7,237 nucleotides of DNA from an uncultured Oscillospiraceae bacterium (GTDB lineage: Bacteria; Bacillota; Clostridia; Oscillospirales; Ruminococcaceae). The stretch is taken from NCBI GenBank assembly GCA_910578755.1, contig CAJTSZ010000102.1, positions 1-7,237 on the forward strand, given 5' to 3'. A model generated the notes under the pieces. The model was not told the origin of the DNA and did no database searches. It was given only the letters and a program-made list of their open reading frames with translations. Of this stretch, positions 1 through 6,420 are shown in pieces. Both the position numbers and the translations under genes were made by a program. Every line of letters starts with the position of its first letter. Within the stretch, counting starts at the first letter, position 1.

Positions 1-905
1 CCCTCCACAATGCACATATTATGGAGGGCCAGGGCCTGCCTGTTTTCGTGGAGCAGGGCCAATGCTTCCGGATTTTTTTCTACTGCGTAAACCTGGCCCT
101 GGGGACAAAAAAGGGCCATTTCCCCGGCCACCGAGCCTGTGCCGGCGCCTACGTCATAGGCGGTTTCCCAAGGCAGCAGGCGCAGCCTTGCCACAGAAAC
201 CGCCCGTACCTCCCCCTTGGTCATGGGGGCCTTGCCCCGCTGGAAGGCTTCATCAGGCAAGTGGGCGGGGGGCTGGTTTGGGGCTGGATTCTCCACCAAA
301 AGAACCGCCAGGCCGCCAAAGGTTTGCCCTGCCAGCTGGGCCACAGTACCCTGAACAATGCGTTCCTGCGGGTAAGAAAGGTTTTCCCCAGCCCAAGCTT
401 GTAATTCCCCCAAACCATGGCGGGTTAGGGTTTGGCACACCTGTTCCACCGGCTGGTTGGTCCCAGTGAGGAAAAATGTTTTATGGTTGCAGGCCACAGC
501 GCCCACAGGGTTGGCCTCCCTGCCGTGGACGCTGACGATTTTGGCATCCTCCCAGGAAATTTGTATTTTCGCACAAAAATATTGCAGACTGCTGACACCA
601 CAGCGCAATTCCACCGGGATTCCCTTTTCCTTCAGCAGGGCCGCCAATTTTTTTGCGCCGCTGAAAAAACCGCTGTCACCGGACATGGCCACAACTACCT
701 GGTGAAAGTGGGGGTTTTGTTCTATTACCTGGGCAATTTCTGCCGGCAGTACCAAAGTAAAGCGCTGGGGCGCAGGGTTTGCAATCCCTTGTAAAACACG
801 CTGTGCCCCTATAAGGCAGTCGCAACCGGCAATAAGCTGGGCTGCTTCCCCGGTTATGGTATCAGAAGTACCCATGCCCACCCCTACAATATAAACTGTT
901 CCCAT
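1..905 (-). CDS. cbiET: CbiE-CbiT fusion, precorrin-6Y/7 C5,C15-methyltransferase (partial, 3' end cut)
   Basis: The reading frame opens at an ATG (905-903) and stays open to the left edge, giving 301 whole codons, so the C-terminus lies outside the window. AGAGGG at 917-912, six bases before the ATG, supports this start. Residues 1 to about 205 are a CbiE tetrapyrrole methylase domain: YIVGVGMGTSD (5-15), SGDSGFFSGAK (75-85), and GVSS (103-106) followed by a stretch ending VSVHGR (124-129). A proline-rich linker follows (about 206-216). A CbiT Rossmann-type methyltransferase domain then begins, with KAPMTKGEVRA (225-235) and the SAM-binding motif YDVGAGTGSVAGEMA (250-264). In the anaerobic pathway CbiT methylates C15 and decarboxylates the C12 acetate of cobalt-precorrin-6B, and CbiE then methylates C5 to give cobalt-precorrin-8. 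The fused arrangement equals CobL of the aerobic pathway. Cytosolic. It lies 34 bases after cbiJ as the last visible gene of the operon. Confidence 0.95.
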   Translation of the reverse strand, partial: MGTVYIVGVGMGTSDTITGEAAQLIAGCDCLIGAQRVLQGIANPAPQRFTLVLPAEIAQVIEQNPHFHQVVVAMSGDSGFFSGAKKLAALLKEKGIPVELRCGVSSLQYFCAKIQISWEDAKIVSVHGREANPVGAVACNHKTFFLTGTNQPVEQVCQTLTRHGLGELQAWAGENLSYPQERIVQGTVAQLAGQTFGGLAVLLVENPAPNQPPAHLPDEAFQRGKAPMTKGEVRAVSVARLRLLPWETAYDVGAGTGSVAGEMALFCPQGQVYAVEKNPEALALLHENRQALALHNMCIVE

Positions 906-939
906 GGTTTTCCCTCTTTCTGCTGCCATAAACAGCGGT

Positions 940-1689
940 TTACCGTGTAAGCAGATGCAGCAGTTCCTGGTAAGAAAAGCCCTCTTCTTCCGGGCGTTCT
1001 ACAACAACCAGCACTGCCCCTGCTTCCTTTGCAGCCTGTTGTTTTTCCAAAAAGCCGCCTACATCCCCGGAATTTTTAGTAACCAGGTAGCGTCCGTTGA
1101 TTTGCCGAAGCAAAGCAATGTTGAGCTCCTTGGAAAAAGGCCCCTGCATGGCAATAATATTTTTATTTTGGTACCCAAGGGCGCAGCAGTTTTCCACCGC
1201 CTTAGCCATAGGTAAAATGCGGGGATACAGCCGCTGGCTGAAATTTGGCACCTGGGCAAATATTTGCAAATCCTTACTGCCTGTGGCAAGGAGGGCATTG
1301 CCCGGGTGGGCCGCCAGGTACTCTGCGGCCTGCTGCGGGTTTTTTACCTGTACCACACCTTCTTCCTCCTGGGTTTTGGCCCGCAGCAGGCGGTAATAGG
1401 GGAGGTTTGCTTCCTTGCAGGCACTGCGAATATTTTGGGTTACCTCCACCGCATAGGGGTGGGTGGCGTCCACCACGCAAAAAAAGGCGCCTTGGGCCAT
1501 AAAGGCAGCTATTTCTTCCCGGTTCATACGGCCGGTATGAACTGTAACCCCCTGCCGGGGAGGAATTACCTGTTCCCCATAGTGGGTGGCAACGCAGACA
1601 ACCACTTGCCTGCCCTGTTCCGCCAAGGCCTGGGCCAAAAGGCGCCCCTCCGTGGTGCCTGCAAACAGCAAAATTTTACTGCTGTTCAT
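940..1689 (-). CDS. cbiJ: Cobalt-precorrin-6A reductase CbiJ (CobK family)
   Basis: The product is 249 residues, the usual length for the CbiJ/CobK family. It performs the NAD(P)H-dependent reduction of the macrocycle of cobalt-precorrin-6A to cobalt-precorrin-6B in the cytosol. Family motifs are in the expected order: FAGTTEGRLLA (9-19) at the nucleotide-binding N-terminus, DATHPYA (74-80), LLATGSKDL (133-141), PRILP (156-160), MQGPFS (181-186), TKNSG (204-208) and a C-terminal ERP (231-233). The ATG lies inside the end of cbiH, with a 14-base overlap in a different frame. An AAGAGG site lies 8 bases upstream of it, within the cbiH coding sequence, so the two genes are probably translationally coupled. 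It follows CbiD in the pathway, since CbiD makes its substrate. No missing family motif or frame disruption is visible. Confidence 0.95.
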   Translation of the reverse strand: MNSSKILLFAGTTEGRLLAQALAEQGRQVVVCVATHYGEQVIPPRQGVTVHTGRMNREEIAAFMAQGAFFCVVDATHPYAVEVTQNIRSACKEANLPYYRLLRAKTQEEEGVVQVKNPQQAAEYLAAHPGNALLATGSKDLQIFAQVPNFSQRLYPRILPMAKAVENCCALGYQNKNIIAMQGPFSKELNIALLRQINGRYLVTKNSGDVGGFLEKQQAAKEAGAVLVVVERPEEEGFSYQELLHLLTR

Positions 1690-2410
1690 TTTTGTAGCCT
1701 CTTGGCGTTACCATTTTGCCGCCGATGACCTTTGTTTGGGAGTTGCCAATAAACACTGTGGTAAACATATCCACCTGTGTATCCCGCAGCTGGCCCAGGG
1801 TGGTTACCTGGGCGCTCTCCTCTTTCCTGCCAATGTTGCGGACGATGCCGGCCACAGTTTTTGGGCCCCGGTGGGCCAAAACAATATCACAGGCCTGGCG
1901 CAGGTAATCCCCCCGCTTTTTGCTTGAGGGGTTATAGATGCACAGTACAAAATCCGCAGCAGCGGCGGCCTCCACCCGGCGGAAGATTTTTTCCAAAGGG
2001 GTAAGCAGGTCACTGAGGCTGATAACGGCAAAATCGTGAATTAGGGGGGCTCCTAGTAGGGCTGCCCCGCTGCATGCCGCCGTTACGCCGGAAATCACTT
2101 CAATTTCTACCGGGGGGTATTCCTGGGCCACCTGGTACATCAGCCCGGCCATGCCGTAAACGCCAGCGTCCCCACTGCAAATCATGGAAACGGTGTTCCC
2201 CTTTAACGCTTCTTCTATGGCAAGGCGGCACCGTTCCTCTTCCCGGCGCATGGGGGTAGAAAGCAGCCGCTTGTGACTGAATTTTTCCCGGACCAGGTCA
2301 ATGTACACATCGTAACCGGCAAGAACATCGCTTTCCTCCATGGCGGCCAGGGCCTGGCCGGTCATTTGTTCCACACTGCCGGGGCCTAAGCCTACTACAT
2401 AAATTTTCAT
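1676..2410 (-). CDS. cbiH: Cobalt-factor III (precorrin-3B) C17-methyltransferase CbiH
   Basis: The product is a 244-residue SAM-dependent tetrapyrrole methylase, the usual CbiH/CobJ size. It methylates C17 of cobalt-factor III with ring contraction, producing cobalt-precorrin-4 with a delta-lactone. Signatures seen: VVGLGPGS (5-12), the glycine-rich N-terminal loop; MICSGDAGVYGMAG (76-89); VISGVTAA (105-112); PLIHDFAVISLSDLLTP (122-138), which separates CbiH from the other methylases in this operon; and YNPSSKKR (159-166). The ATG start has a clear site, AGAGGG at 2421-2416, five bases upstream. It begins 24 bases after the end of cbiG, whose lactone-opening reaction acts downstream of this step. 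Its 3' end overlaps cbiJ by 14 bases. No extra iron-sulfur or CbiH60-like C-terminal extension is present. Confidence 0.95.
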   Translation of the reverse strand: MKIYVVGLGPGSVEQMTGQALAAMEESDVLAGYDVYIDLVREKFSHKRLLSTPMRREEERCRLAIEEALKGNTVSMICSGDAGVYGMAGLMYQVAQEYPPVEIEVISGVTAACSGAALLGAPLIHDFAVISLSDLLTPLEKIFRRVEAAAAADFVLCIYNPSSKKRGDYLRQACDIVLAHRGPKTVAGIVRNIGRKEESAQVTTLGQLRDTQVDMFTTVFIGNSQTKVIGGKMVTPRGYKNEQQ

Positions 2411-2434
2411 GAAAGCCCTCTTTTCTTTTTCGTT

Positions 2435-3508
2435 TTATTCCCATTGAAGCTGGATTTTCCCCGCTGCGGCCACAGTAACACCGCTATGGGCCCTCTTTGG
2501 CAGGTAAAGCCTGCCCCCGCCGCTGCCCAGCACAGCTGCCCGTTCACAAACATTTTCTACCCCTGTAATTTTGGATACAAAGGGAGATGCAGCAAACTGC
2601 TGCCCCTGGGGCGGCTCTGCCTGAAGCAACTGCTCAGCAGTAAAAAAAAGGATGGGCAAAGCGTATTTTTGGCTGAAGGCCAAAAGGCCCTCTTCGTCCT
2701 TTTTCAAAACAATGCTACAAATTTGGCTGACAGCTTCTATGGCAATCCCTCCCGCCGCCAAAGCAGCAAGGACAGCTTCCTCTATTTGCTGGCAGGAAAC
2801 GCCACGGCGGCAGCCAAGGCCCAAGGTAAGCCGGGGCAGCAGATGGACCGTTTGTGGAAAAGGATTTTCCCCAGGGTGAAAGCCAATGTACACCCCTGTT
2901 TCCGTTTTTTCGGCTAAAACGCCGCTTTTGGCAAAAACAGGCGGCGGCTCCCCTAAAACAGGAAACTGGCTGTAAAGGCCAACAGGCTCCCCCCGCAAAA
3001 TTGCGGAAGAAACCAGCTTAATTTTTGGAACCTCCAACACCCGCAGGCTGTTCTTTGCAGCAAAGCTGTCCACAGCAAAGGTTCGGTTTACATCGGTTGC
3101 TGTGGAAATAACGGGAACTGCCCCCACCGTTTTGGCAACAACAGTGGCAAGGCCGTTGGCGCCGCCCAGGTGCCCGGAAAGCAGAGAAACTGCGTATTGG
3201 CCTTTTTCATCCATAACAACCACTGCAGGGTCCACATCCTTCCCCTTTAAGTAGGGAGCAATGGCCCGCACTGCAATGCCGCAGGCGCCAATAAACAAAA
3301 GGCCCATTTTGGAAGATTGTGCCTCCTCAAAGGCTTGCTGGGCCCATTGGGAAAGGGAGGTGCCCACCTTTTCTATTTCCTCATCGCCGCTGGAAAGGAA
3401 CCGGCCCAAACCGTACCCCTGGGCCTGAATATCCCCCGGCAAAGCATGGAGAAGCCGGCGGCATAAGGCTGCCCCCTGGGGCGTAAAGCAAATAACCCAA
3501 AGCCGCAC
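2435..3508 (-). CDS. cbiG: Cobalt-precorrin-5A hydrolase CbiG
   Basis: The 357-residue product has all three CbiG parts. The N-terminal region carries IGACGIAVRAIAPYLKGKD (73-91) and LLSGHLGGAN (109-118), followed by TATDVNRTFAVD (136-147). A less conserved middle part spans about 150-220. The C-terminal domain has LTLGLGCRRGVSC (227-239), CSIVLKKDEEGLLAF (264-278), VENVCERAAVL (317-327) and GVTVAAA (343-349). CbiG opens the ring-A delta-lactone of cobalt-precorrin-5A and releases the C20 carbon with its methyl group as acetaldehyde, which is diagnostic of the oxygen-independent pathway. The start codon is GTG (3508-3506), preceded by a G-run (minus-strand AAAGGGGGG) about six bases away. No in-frame ATG with a better site is seen near it. 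Spacing is 38 bases from cbiF and 24 bases to cbiH, consistent with co-transcription. Cytosolic, with no signal peptide. Confidence 0.95.
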   Translation of the reverse strand: MRLWVICFTPQGAALCRRLLHALPGDIQAQGYGLGRFLSSGDEEIEKVGTSLSQWAQQAFEEAQSSKMGLLFIGACGIAVRAIAPYLKGKDVDPAVVVMDEKGQYAVSLLSGHLGGANGLATVVAKTVGAVPVISTATDVNRTFAVDSFAAKNSLRVLEVPKIKLVSSAILRGEPVGLYSQFPVLGEPPPVFAKSGVLAEKTETGVYIGFHPGENPFPQTVHLLPRLTLGLGCRRGVSCQQIEEAVLAALAAGGIAIEAVSQICSIVLKKDEEGLLAFSQKYALPILFFTAEQLLQAEPPQGQQFAASPFVSKITGVENVCERAAVLGSGGGRLYLPKRAHSGVTVAAAGKIQLQWE

Positions 3509-3546
3509 TTTTGTTCCCCCCTTTTTGTTTGAATCAATGCGAAACC

Positions 3547-4314
3547 CTACTTGGCTGCCTGGCGGTATTCTGTGGTAAAGTTAGGGTCATACAGCTTGGA
3601 ACGCTCGTAAATACCGCCTAAATAATCCCCCACCATAATAAGGGCCGTTTTTGTAATGTTGTGCTCCGCAGCCAGGGCTGGAAGCTGCTCTACAGTACCA
3701 ACAATGGTTTTTTCCTCCGGCCAGGTGGCCTTATACACAATGGCCGCCGGCGTGGAGCCGCTGTACCCGCCGGCCATAAGGCGGCGGCTGAGTTCAGGTA
3801 TCATCCCAGAGCTTAAAAAAACAACCATGCTTGCCTTATGGGCCGCCAGTTTTTCAATGGATTCCTCCTGGGGCACCGGGGTGCGCCCAGCCATGCGGGT
3901 AATAATTACCGTTTGGGAAACCTCTGGCAGAGTGTATTCCGCGCCGCCCAAGTGGCTTAAAGCTGCCGCGCCGCCGCAGAAGGAGCTTACCCCCGGGGTA
4001 ACGTCAAAGGGGATGCCCTGTTGCTCCAGCCAGTCAATTTGTTCCCGAATTGCTCCGTAAATACTGGGGTCGCCGGTATGGAGGCGCACTGTTGTTTTAT
4101 TTTCTTTTTCCCCCTGGGCCATAACGGCAGTAACTTCCTCTAAGGTCATTACTGCGCTGTTATAAACAGCGCAGCCTTCCTTTGCCAAGGAAAGCAGCTG
4201 AGGGTTTACCAGGGAACCGGCATAAATAATAACATCCGCTTCACCCAGGAGTTTTTGGCCCCGTACAGTAATCAGGTCCGGCGCGCCGGGGCCTGCTCCT
4301 ACAAAATGTACCAT
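3547..4314 (-). CDS. cbiF: Cobalt-precorrin-4 C11-methyltransferase CbiF
   Basis: This is a 255-residue tetrapyrrole methylase of normal CbiF/CobM length. It transfers a methyl group from SAM to C11 of cobalt-precorrin-4, giving cobalt-precorrin-5A, the substrate of CbiG encoded next door. Motifs: FVGAGPGAPDLITVRG (4-19) and YAGSLV (31-36), typical of C11 methylases; LHTGDPSIYGA (78-88); TPGVSSF (106-112); EVSQTVIITR (131-140) with RTPVP (144-148); YKATWPEE (194-201); and a C-terminal LYDPNFTTEYR (241-251), the family's characteristic end. The ATG at 4314-4312 begins directly before the family motif. Its Shine-Dalgarno site is only a loose purine run (AAGAGAGA), weaker than its neighbours'. 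The 90-base gap from cbiL is the widest in the operon. Confidence 0.96.
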   Translation of the reverse strand: MVHFVGAGPGAPDLITVRGQKLLGEADVIIYAGSLVNPQLLSLAKEGCAVYNSAVMTLEEVTAVMAQGEKENKTTVRLHTGDPSIYGAIREQIDWLEQQGIPFDVTPGVSSFCGGAAALSHLGGAEYTLPEVSQTVIITRMAGRTPVPQEESIEKLAAHKASMVVFLSSGMIPELSRRLMAGGYSGSTPAAIVYKATWPEEKTIVGTVEQLPALAAEHNITKTALIMVGDYLGGIYERSKLYDPNFTTEYRQAAK

Positions 4315-4404
4315 ATATTTTCTCTCTTTTCTTTATTTTATGTAAACCTTTTGCGCCCCGGGAAAGGGACAGCGGTTAACCGTTCCAATACAAACAGCAA
4401 AGCC
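4315..4404 (-). other. cbiL-cbiF intergenic gap with a 10-bp palindrome
   Basis: These 90 bases are the longest spacer between the structural genes. They hold a perfect 10-bp palindrome, CGGTTAACCG (4373-4382), near the cbiL stop, a short C/G-rich part, and then an A-rich, purine-rich leader just before cbiF. I see no convincing -35/-10 pair at 16-18 bp spacing, no terminator hairpin with a T-run and no small coding sequence with a ribosome binding site. The palindrome could be a protein site or chance. The A-rich leader may help cbiF translation despite its weak Shine-Dalgarno site (inference). Confidence 0.35.
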
Positions 4405-5100
4405 TTAGGCTTCTTCCCTGTCCTTTACAACCAAGATGGAAAAGTACCCTGCGTTTTCATCAATTTCCTTTAGGGAGTGAAACACTCGTTCCCCAGGCAT
4501 ACCGCAGTTTTCTACCATGGATACAGCAACCGGCAGGGAGGAAAGCATCTCTTTTACCTTGCCCATGCTTTTTCCGGTTTTCATCAGCACCTTTGTGCCC
4601 TGCCAGCCCAGGTATTCCTCCGTGCCTTTGTAGGAGGCAGGAATAATGTGGATAGGCTCCTGGGCTTCCCCAAGGGCTTCCCCAAGGCGGGCCGCCACGG
4701 CGCAGAAGGAAGTAATCCCCGGCACAAACTGGGCCTTGCCCCCTTTCGCCTGCACCAAAGTGTGTATGTAGCTGTAAGTGGAGTAGACGGTTGGGTCCCC
4801 CAGGGTTAAAAAGCAAAGGTTTTTCCCCTGCAGCAGCAGGGTGCATATTTGTTCCGCCGCTGCCGCCCGGCACTGGGCCAGTTTTTCCTTGTCCCGGGTC
4901 ATGGGCAGGTTGAGAAAAACCTGTTCCTTCTCCTTTAGGCTGGGAACCGCCTGCATTGCAATTTGGTAGGCTGCCCCATCCCCGGCGCCGCCGTCGGGCA
5001 GAACCACAATGTCACATTCTTTCATTAAACGCACGGCCTTTAAGGTCATTAGTTCCGGGTCGCCAGGGCCAACGCCAATACCGTATAAAATACCTTCCAT
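4405..5100 (-). CDS. cbiL: Cobalt-factor II (precorrin-2) C20-methyltransferase CbiL
   Basis: The 231-residue tetrapyrrole methylase matches the CbiL/CobI family in length and motifs: GIGVGPGDPELMTLKA (7-22), LTLGDPTVYSTYSYI (98-112), VPGITSFCAVAARLGEAL (126-143), ENCGMPGERVF (197-207) and a terminal strand YFSILVVK (219-226). CbiL uses SAM to methylate C20 of cobalt-factor II, giving cobalt-factor III. This is the earliest pathway step encoded in the window and the methyl later lost as acetaldehyde. The presence of cbiG and cbiD argues for the cobalt-containing substrate rather than metal-free precorrin-2. The ATG has a strong upstream AAGGAG plus a second GAAGGA purine run in the 18-base gap from cbiD. 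A 12-bp tandem duplication lies within the coding sequence (4662-4685), but the segment has normal family length. Confidence 0.95.
   Translation of the reverse strand: MEGILYGIGVGPGDPELMTLKAVRLMKECDIVVLPDGGAGDGAAYQIAMQAVPSLKEKEQVFLNLPMTRDKEKLAQCRAAAAEQICTLLLQGKNLCFLTLGDPTVYSTYSYIHTLVQAKGGKAQFVPGITSFCAVAARLGEALGEAQEPIHIIPASYKGTEEYLGWQGTKVLMKTGKSMGKVKEMLSSLPVAVSMVENCGMPGERVFHSLKEIDENAGYFSILVVKDREEA
4662..4685 (-). repeat. cbiL: 12-bp perfect tandem repeat inside cbiL
   Basis: The plus-strand unit GGGCTTCCCCAA occurs twice back to back (4662-4673 and 4674-4685). On the coding strand this gives LGEALGEA (residues 139-146), a repeated LGEA. The spacing to the neighbouring conserved motifs is what I expect for CbiL, so it looks like sequence coincidence or a homogenised segment rather than an insertion. 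It stays in frame and does not disturb the gene. Confidence 0.5.
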
Positions 5101-5118
5101 TCCTTCTTCTCCTTATGC

Positions 5119-6264
5119 TTAGCCGCGCCCCTGGCGCTGGCTTTGTATTTTTTGTAACAGTTCCTGCGCCTGGGAGGTTTCCCCCAAGGCAGCCTGTTGG
5201 GTAGAAAAAAAGATTGCCCCAATTTGCAGCTCCCCATGGGTGCGGTATGTTAGGGCTTCCTCTATTTTTTTTGCCACACTGGCCATAACCGGGGCTTGCA
5301 GGTTCTCCTGCTCCAAGAGGGCCAGGGCTTCGTCTGTGGTAATACATTCCATCAAGCGGCGCGCCGTTTGGGCCCCTGCCCCGGCCATGGCCGCGTGGGC
5401 TGCCAAAATTTCCATACGGCAGTTGGCATAGCGGGAGTGGGTGTTCATAACGCCGCCAGCCACCTTCACTATTTTGCCAATGTGGCCCACCAGCAGCAAG
5501 CCCCGGAACCCTTGGGCAACTGCATAATCCAGCGCTTCCCCAATGTAATTGCTGCACTTTACCCCTTGGTTTAAATCAATCCCCAAAACCTGGCGGATGT
5601 AATCCTCTCCGTAATTGCCGGGGGTAACCAACAGGTACTGAACCCCCTGGCCTGCCAAAACCCGCATTTCCAAATGGATAGTTTCAATTAAAGCGGCTTC
5701 ACTCATGGGCTCTACAATACCGCTGGTACCTAAAACAGAAATCCCCCCCACAATGCCAAGGCGGGGGTTGTAGGTTTTTTTCGCCAGCTCCTCCCCTTTT
5801 GGAATGGAAATAATAATCTCCAGCCCGCCTGTGTAGCCCTGCTGCCGGCAAACTTCCTCCGCGGCAGAGGTAATCATTTTTAGGGGAACCGGGTTGATGG
5901 CCGCCGCCCCCACCGGGCGCTGAAGGCCCTCCTTTGTTACCCGGCCCACACCCTGGCCGCCCTCTACTGAAATACCCGGCTCCTCCTTTTTTTGGGCCTG
6001 GGCATATACCAAAACGCCGTGGGTAACATCAGGGTCATCCCCGCTGTCTTTTTGGATGGCGCAGGAGGCTTTTTCCTGGGAAATAAATGCGTCCTGCACC
6101 TCCAGGTTCAGCACAACACCCTTTGGTGTGGTTAAAGTAATTTCTTCTGCCCGGCAGCCTGTAAGAAGCATAAACACTGCCGCCTTGGCCGCAGCAGCGG
6201 CGCAGGAGCCGGTGGTATAGCCGCAGCGCAGCTTTTTACCGTTTTTTAATACATATTCCTCCAA
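5119..6264 (-). CDS. cbiD: Cobalt-precorrin-5B C1-methyltransferase CbiD
   Basis: The 381-residue protein, counted from a TTG start at 6264-6262, is CbiD. This SAM-dependent enzyme methylates C1 of cobalt-precorrin-5B to give cobalt-precorrin-6A and is found only in the anaerobic pathway. The N-terminal signature GYTTGSCAAAAAKAA (15-29) is complete. Further family features are DDPDVTHG, GVGRVTKEGL, the NPVP segment, the STP-like ISIPKGEELAKKTYNPRLG stretch, GGISVLGTSGIVEPMSE and GLLLVGHIGKIVKVAGG. The TTG is preferred because AAGGGAGGG lies at 6279-6271, six bases upstream, and because the protein then begins MEEYVLKNGKKLR, as many clostridial CbiD proteins do. The frame stays open upstream to another TTG at 6312, but that codon sits in the terminator T-run and has no ribosome binding site. 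It is the first structural gene after the riboswitch and ends 18 bases before cbiL. Confidence 0.95.
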   Translation of the reverse strand: MEEYVLKNGKKLRCGYTTGSCAAAAAKAAVFMLLTGCRAEEITLTTPKGVVLNLEVQDAFISQEKASCAIQKDSGDDPDVTHGVLVYAQAQKKEEPGISVEGGQGVGRVTKEGLQRPVGAAAINPVPLKMITSAAEEVCRQQGYTGGLEIIISIPKGEELAKKTYNPRLGIVGGISVLGTSGIVEPMSEAALIETIHLEMRVLAGQGVQYLLVTPGNYGEDYIRQVLGIDLNQGVKCSNYIGEALDYAVAQGFRGLLLVGHIGKIVKVAGGVMNTHSRYANCRMEILAAHAAMAGAGAQTARRLMECITTDEALALLEQENLQAPVMASVAKKIEEALTYRTHGELQIGAIFFSTQQAALGETSQAQELLQKIQSQRQGRG

Positions 6265-6270
6265 AAGCTT

Positions 6271-6279
6271 CCCTCCCTT
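6271..6279 (-). promoter_or_regulatory. cbiD: Strong ribosome binding site deciding the cbiD TTG start
   Basis: The minus strand reads AAGGGAGGG, then AAGCTT, then TTG GAG GAA. The six-base spacing from a near-perfect Shine-Dalgarno sequence fixes the start at TTG 6264. It lies downstream of the terminator hairpin, so it is free for ribosomes only on full-length transcripts. Confidence 0.8.
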
Positions 6280-6310
6280 GCCGGCAAGCGGGCCAGAAAA
6301 TAAACGCAAC

Positions 6311-6355
6311 AAAAATGCCGCCTGCCCCAGGGCAAACGGCCGCGCGCAGGCAGCA
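6311..6355 (-). terminator. Intrinsic terminator of the cobalamin riboswitch
   Basis: The minus strand holds TGCTGCCTGC (6355-6346) and GCAGGCGGCA (6325-6316), which pair over 10 bp with one G-U, followed at once by five T (6315-6311) and a further T-rich stretch. The 20-base loop can close further through GGC/GCC. It sits between the B12 aptamer and cbiD, where a riboswitch attenuator is expected. Its 5' arm is shared with the antiterminator at 6368-6346. Confidence 0.85.
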
Positions 6356-6368
6356 AAAGCCCACCTGC
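6346..6368 (-). promoter_or_regulatory. Antiterminator hairpin of the riboswitch expression platform
   Basis: Minus-strand GCAGGTGG (6368-6361) can pair with CTGCCTGC (6353-6346) over 8 bp, including two G-U pairs, around a 7-base loop. The second arm is the 5' arm of the terminator, so the two hairpins exclude each other. Upstream, TCTGCG (6397-6392) can pair with CGCAGG (6369-6364) and would capture the antiterminator's first arm, giving a possible anti-antiterminator. A local hairpin, GCTCTG/CGGAGC (6399-6380), competes for the same bases. Pairings are read by eye and energies were not computed. Confidence 0.6.
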
Positions 6369-6420
6369 GTGATACCGCTGCTCCGGAACTCCGCAGAGCA
6401 AAGGCGTTACTATTTATGAA

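Noticed and set aside
432..794. A 120-codon plus-strand frame, and other long plus-strand frames in 21-469
   Set aside because: They lie opposite the cbiE-cbiT fusion, whose frame is fully open with CbiE and CbiT motifs. The plus-strand translations show no recognisable domain.
1264..1728. A 154-codon plus-strand frame
   Set aside because: It is antisense to cbiJ, which has every family motif. No ribosome binding site or plausible protein features are seen.
4315..4404. A possible internal promoter before cbiF (TAAAAT within the A-rich leader)
   Set aside because: No -35-like hexamer lies 16-18 bases upstream of the TAAAAT; the A-rich sequence alone is not enough.
5012..5557. A 181-codon minus-strand frame overlapping cbiD and cbiL
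   Set aside because: It is an out-of-frame shadow of cbiD: proline/glycine-rich, low-complexity translation with no family motif, while cbiD's own frame carries full signatures.
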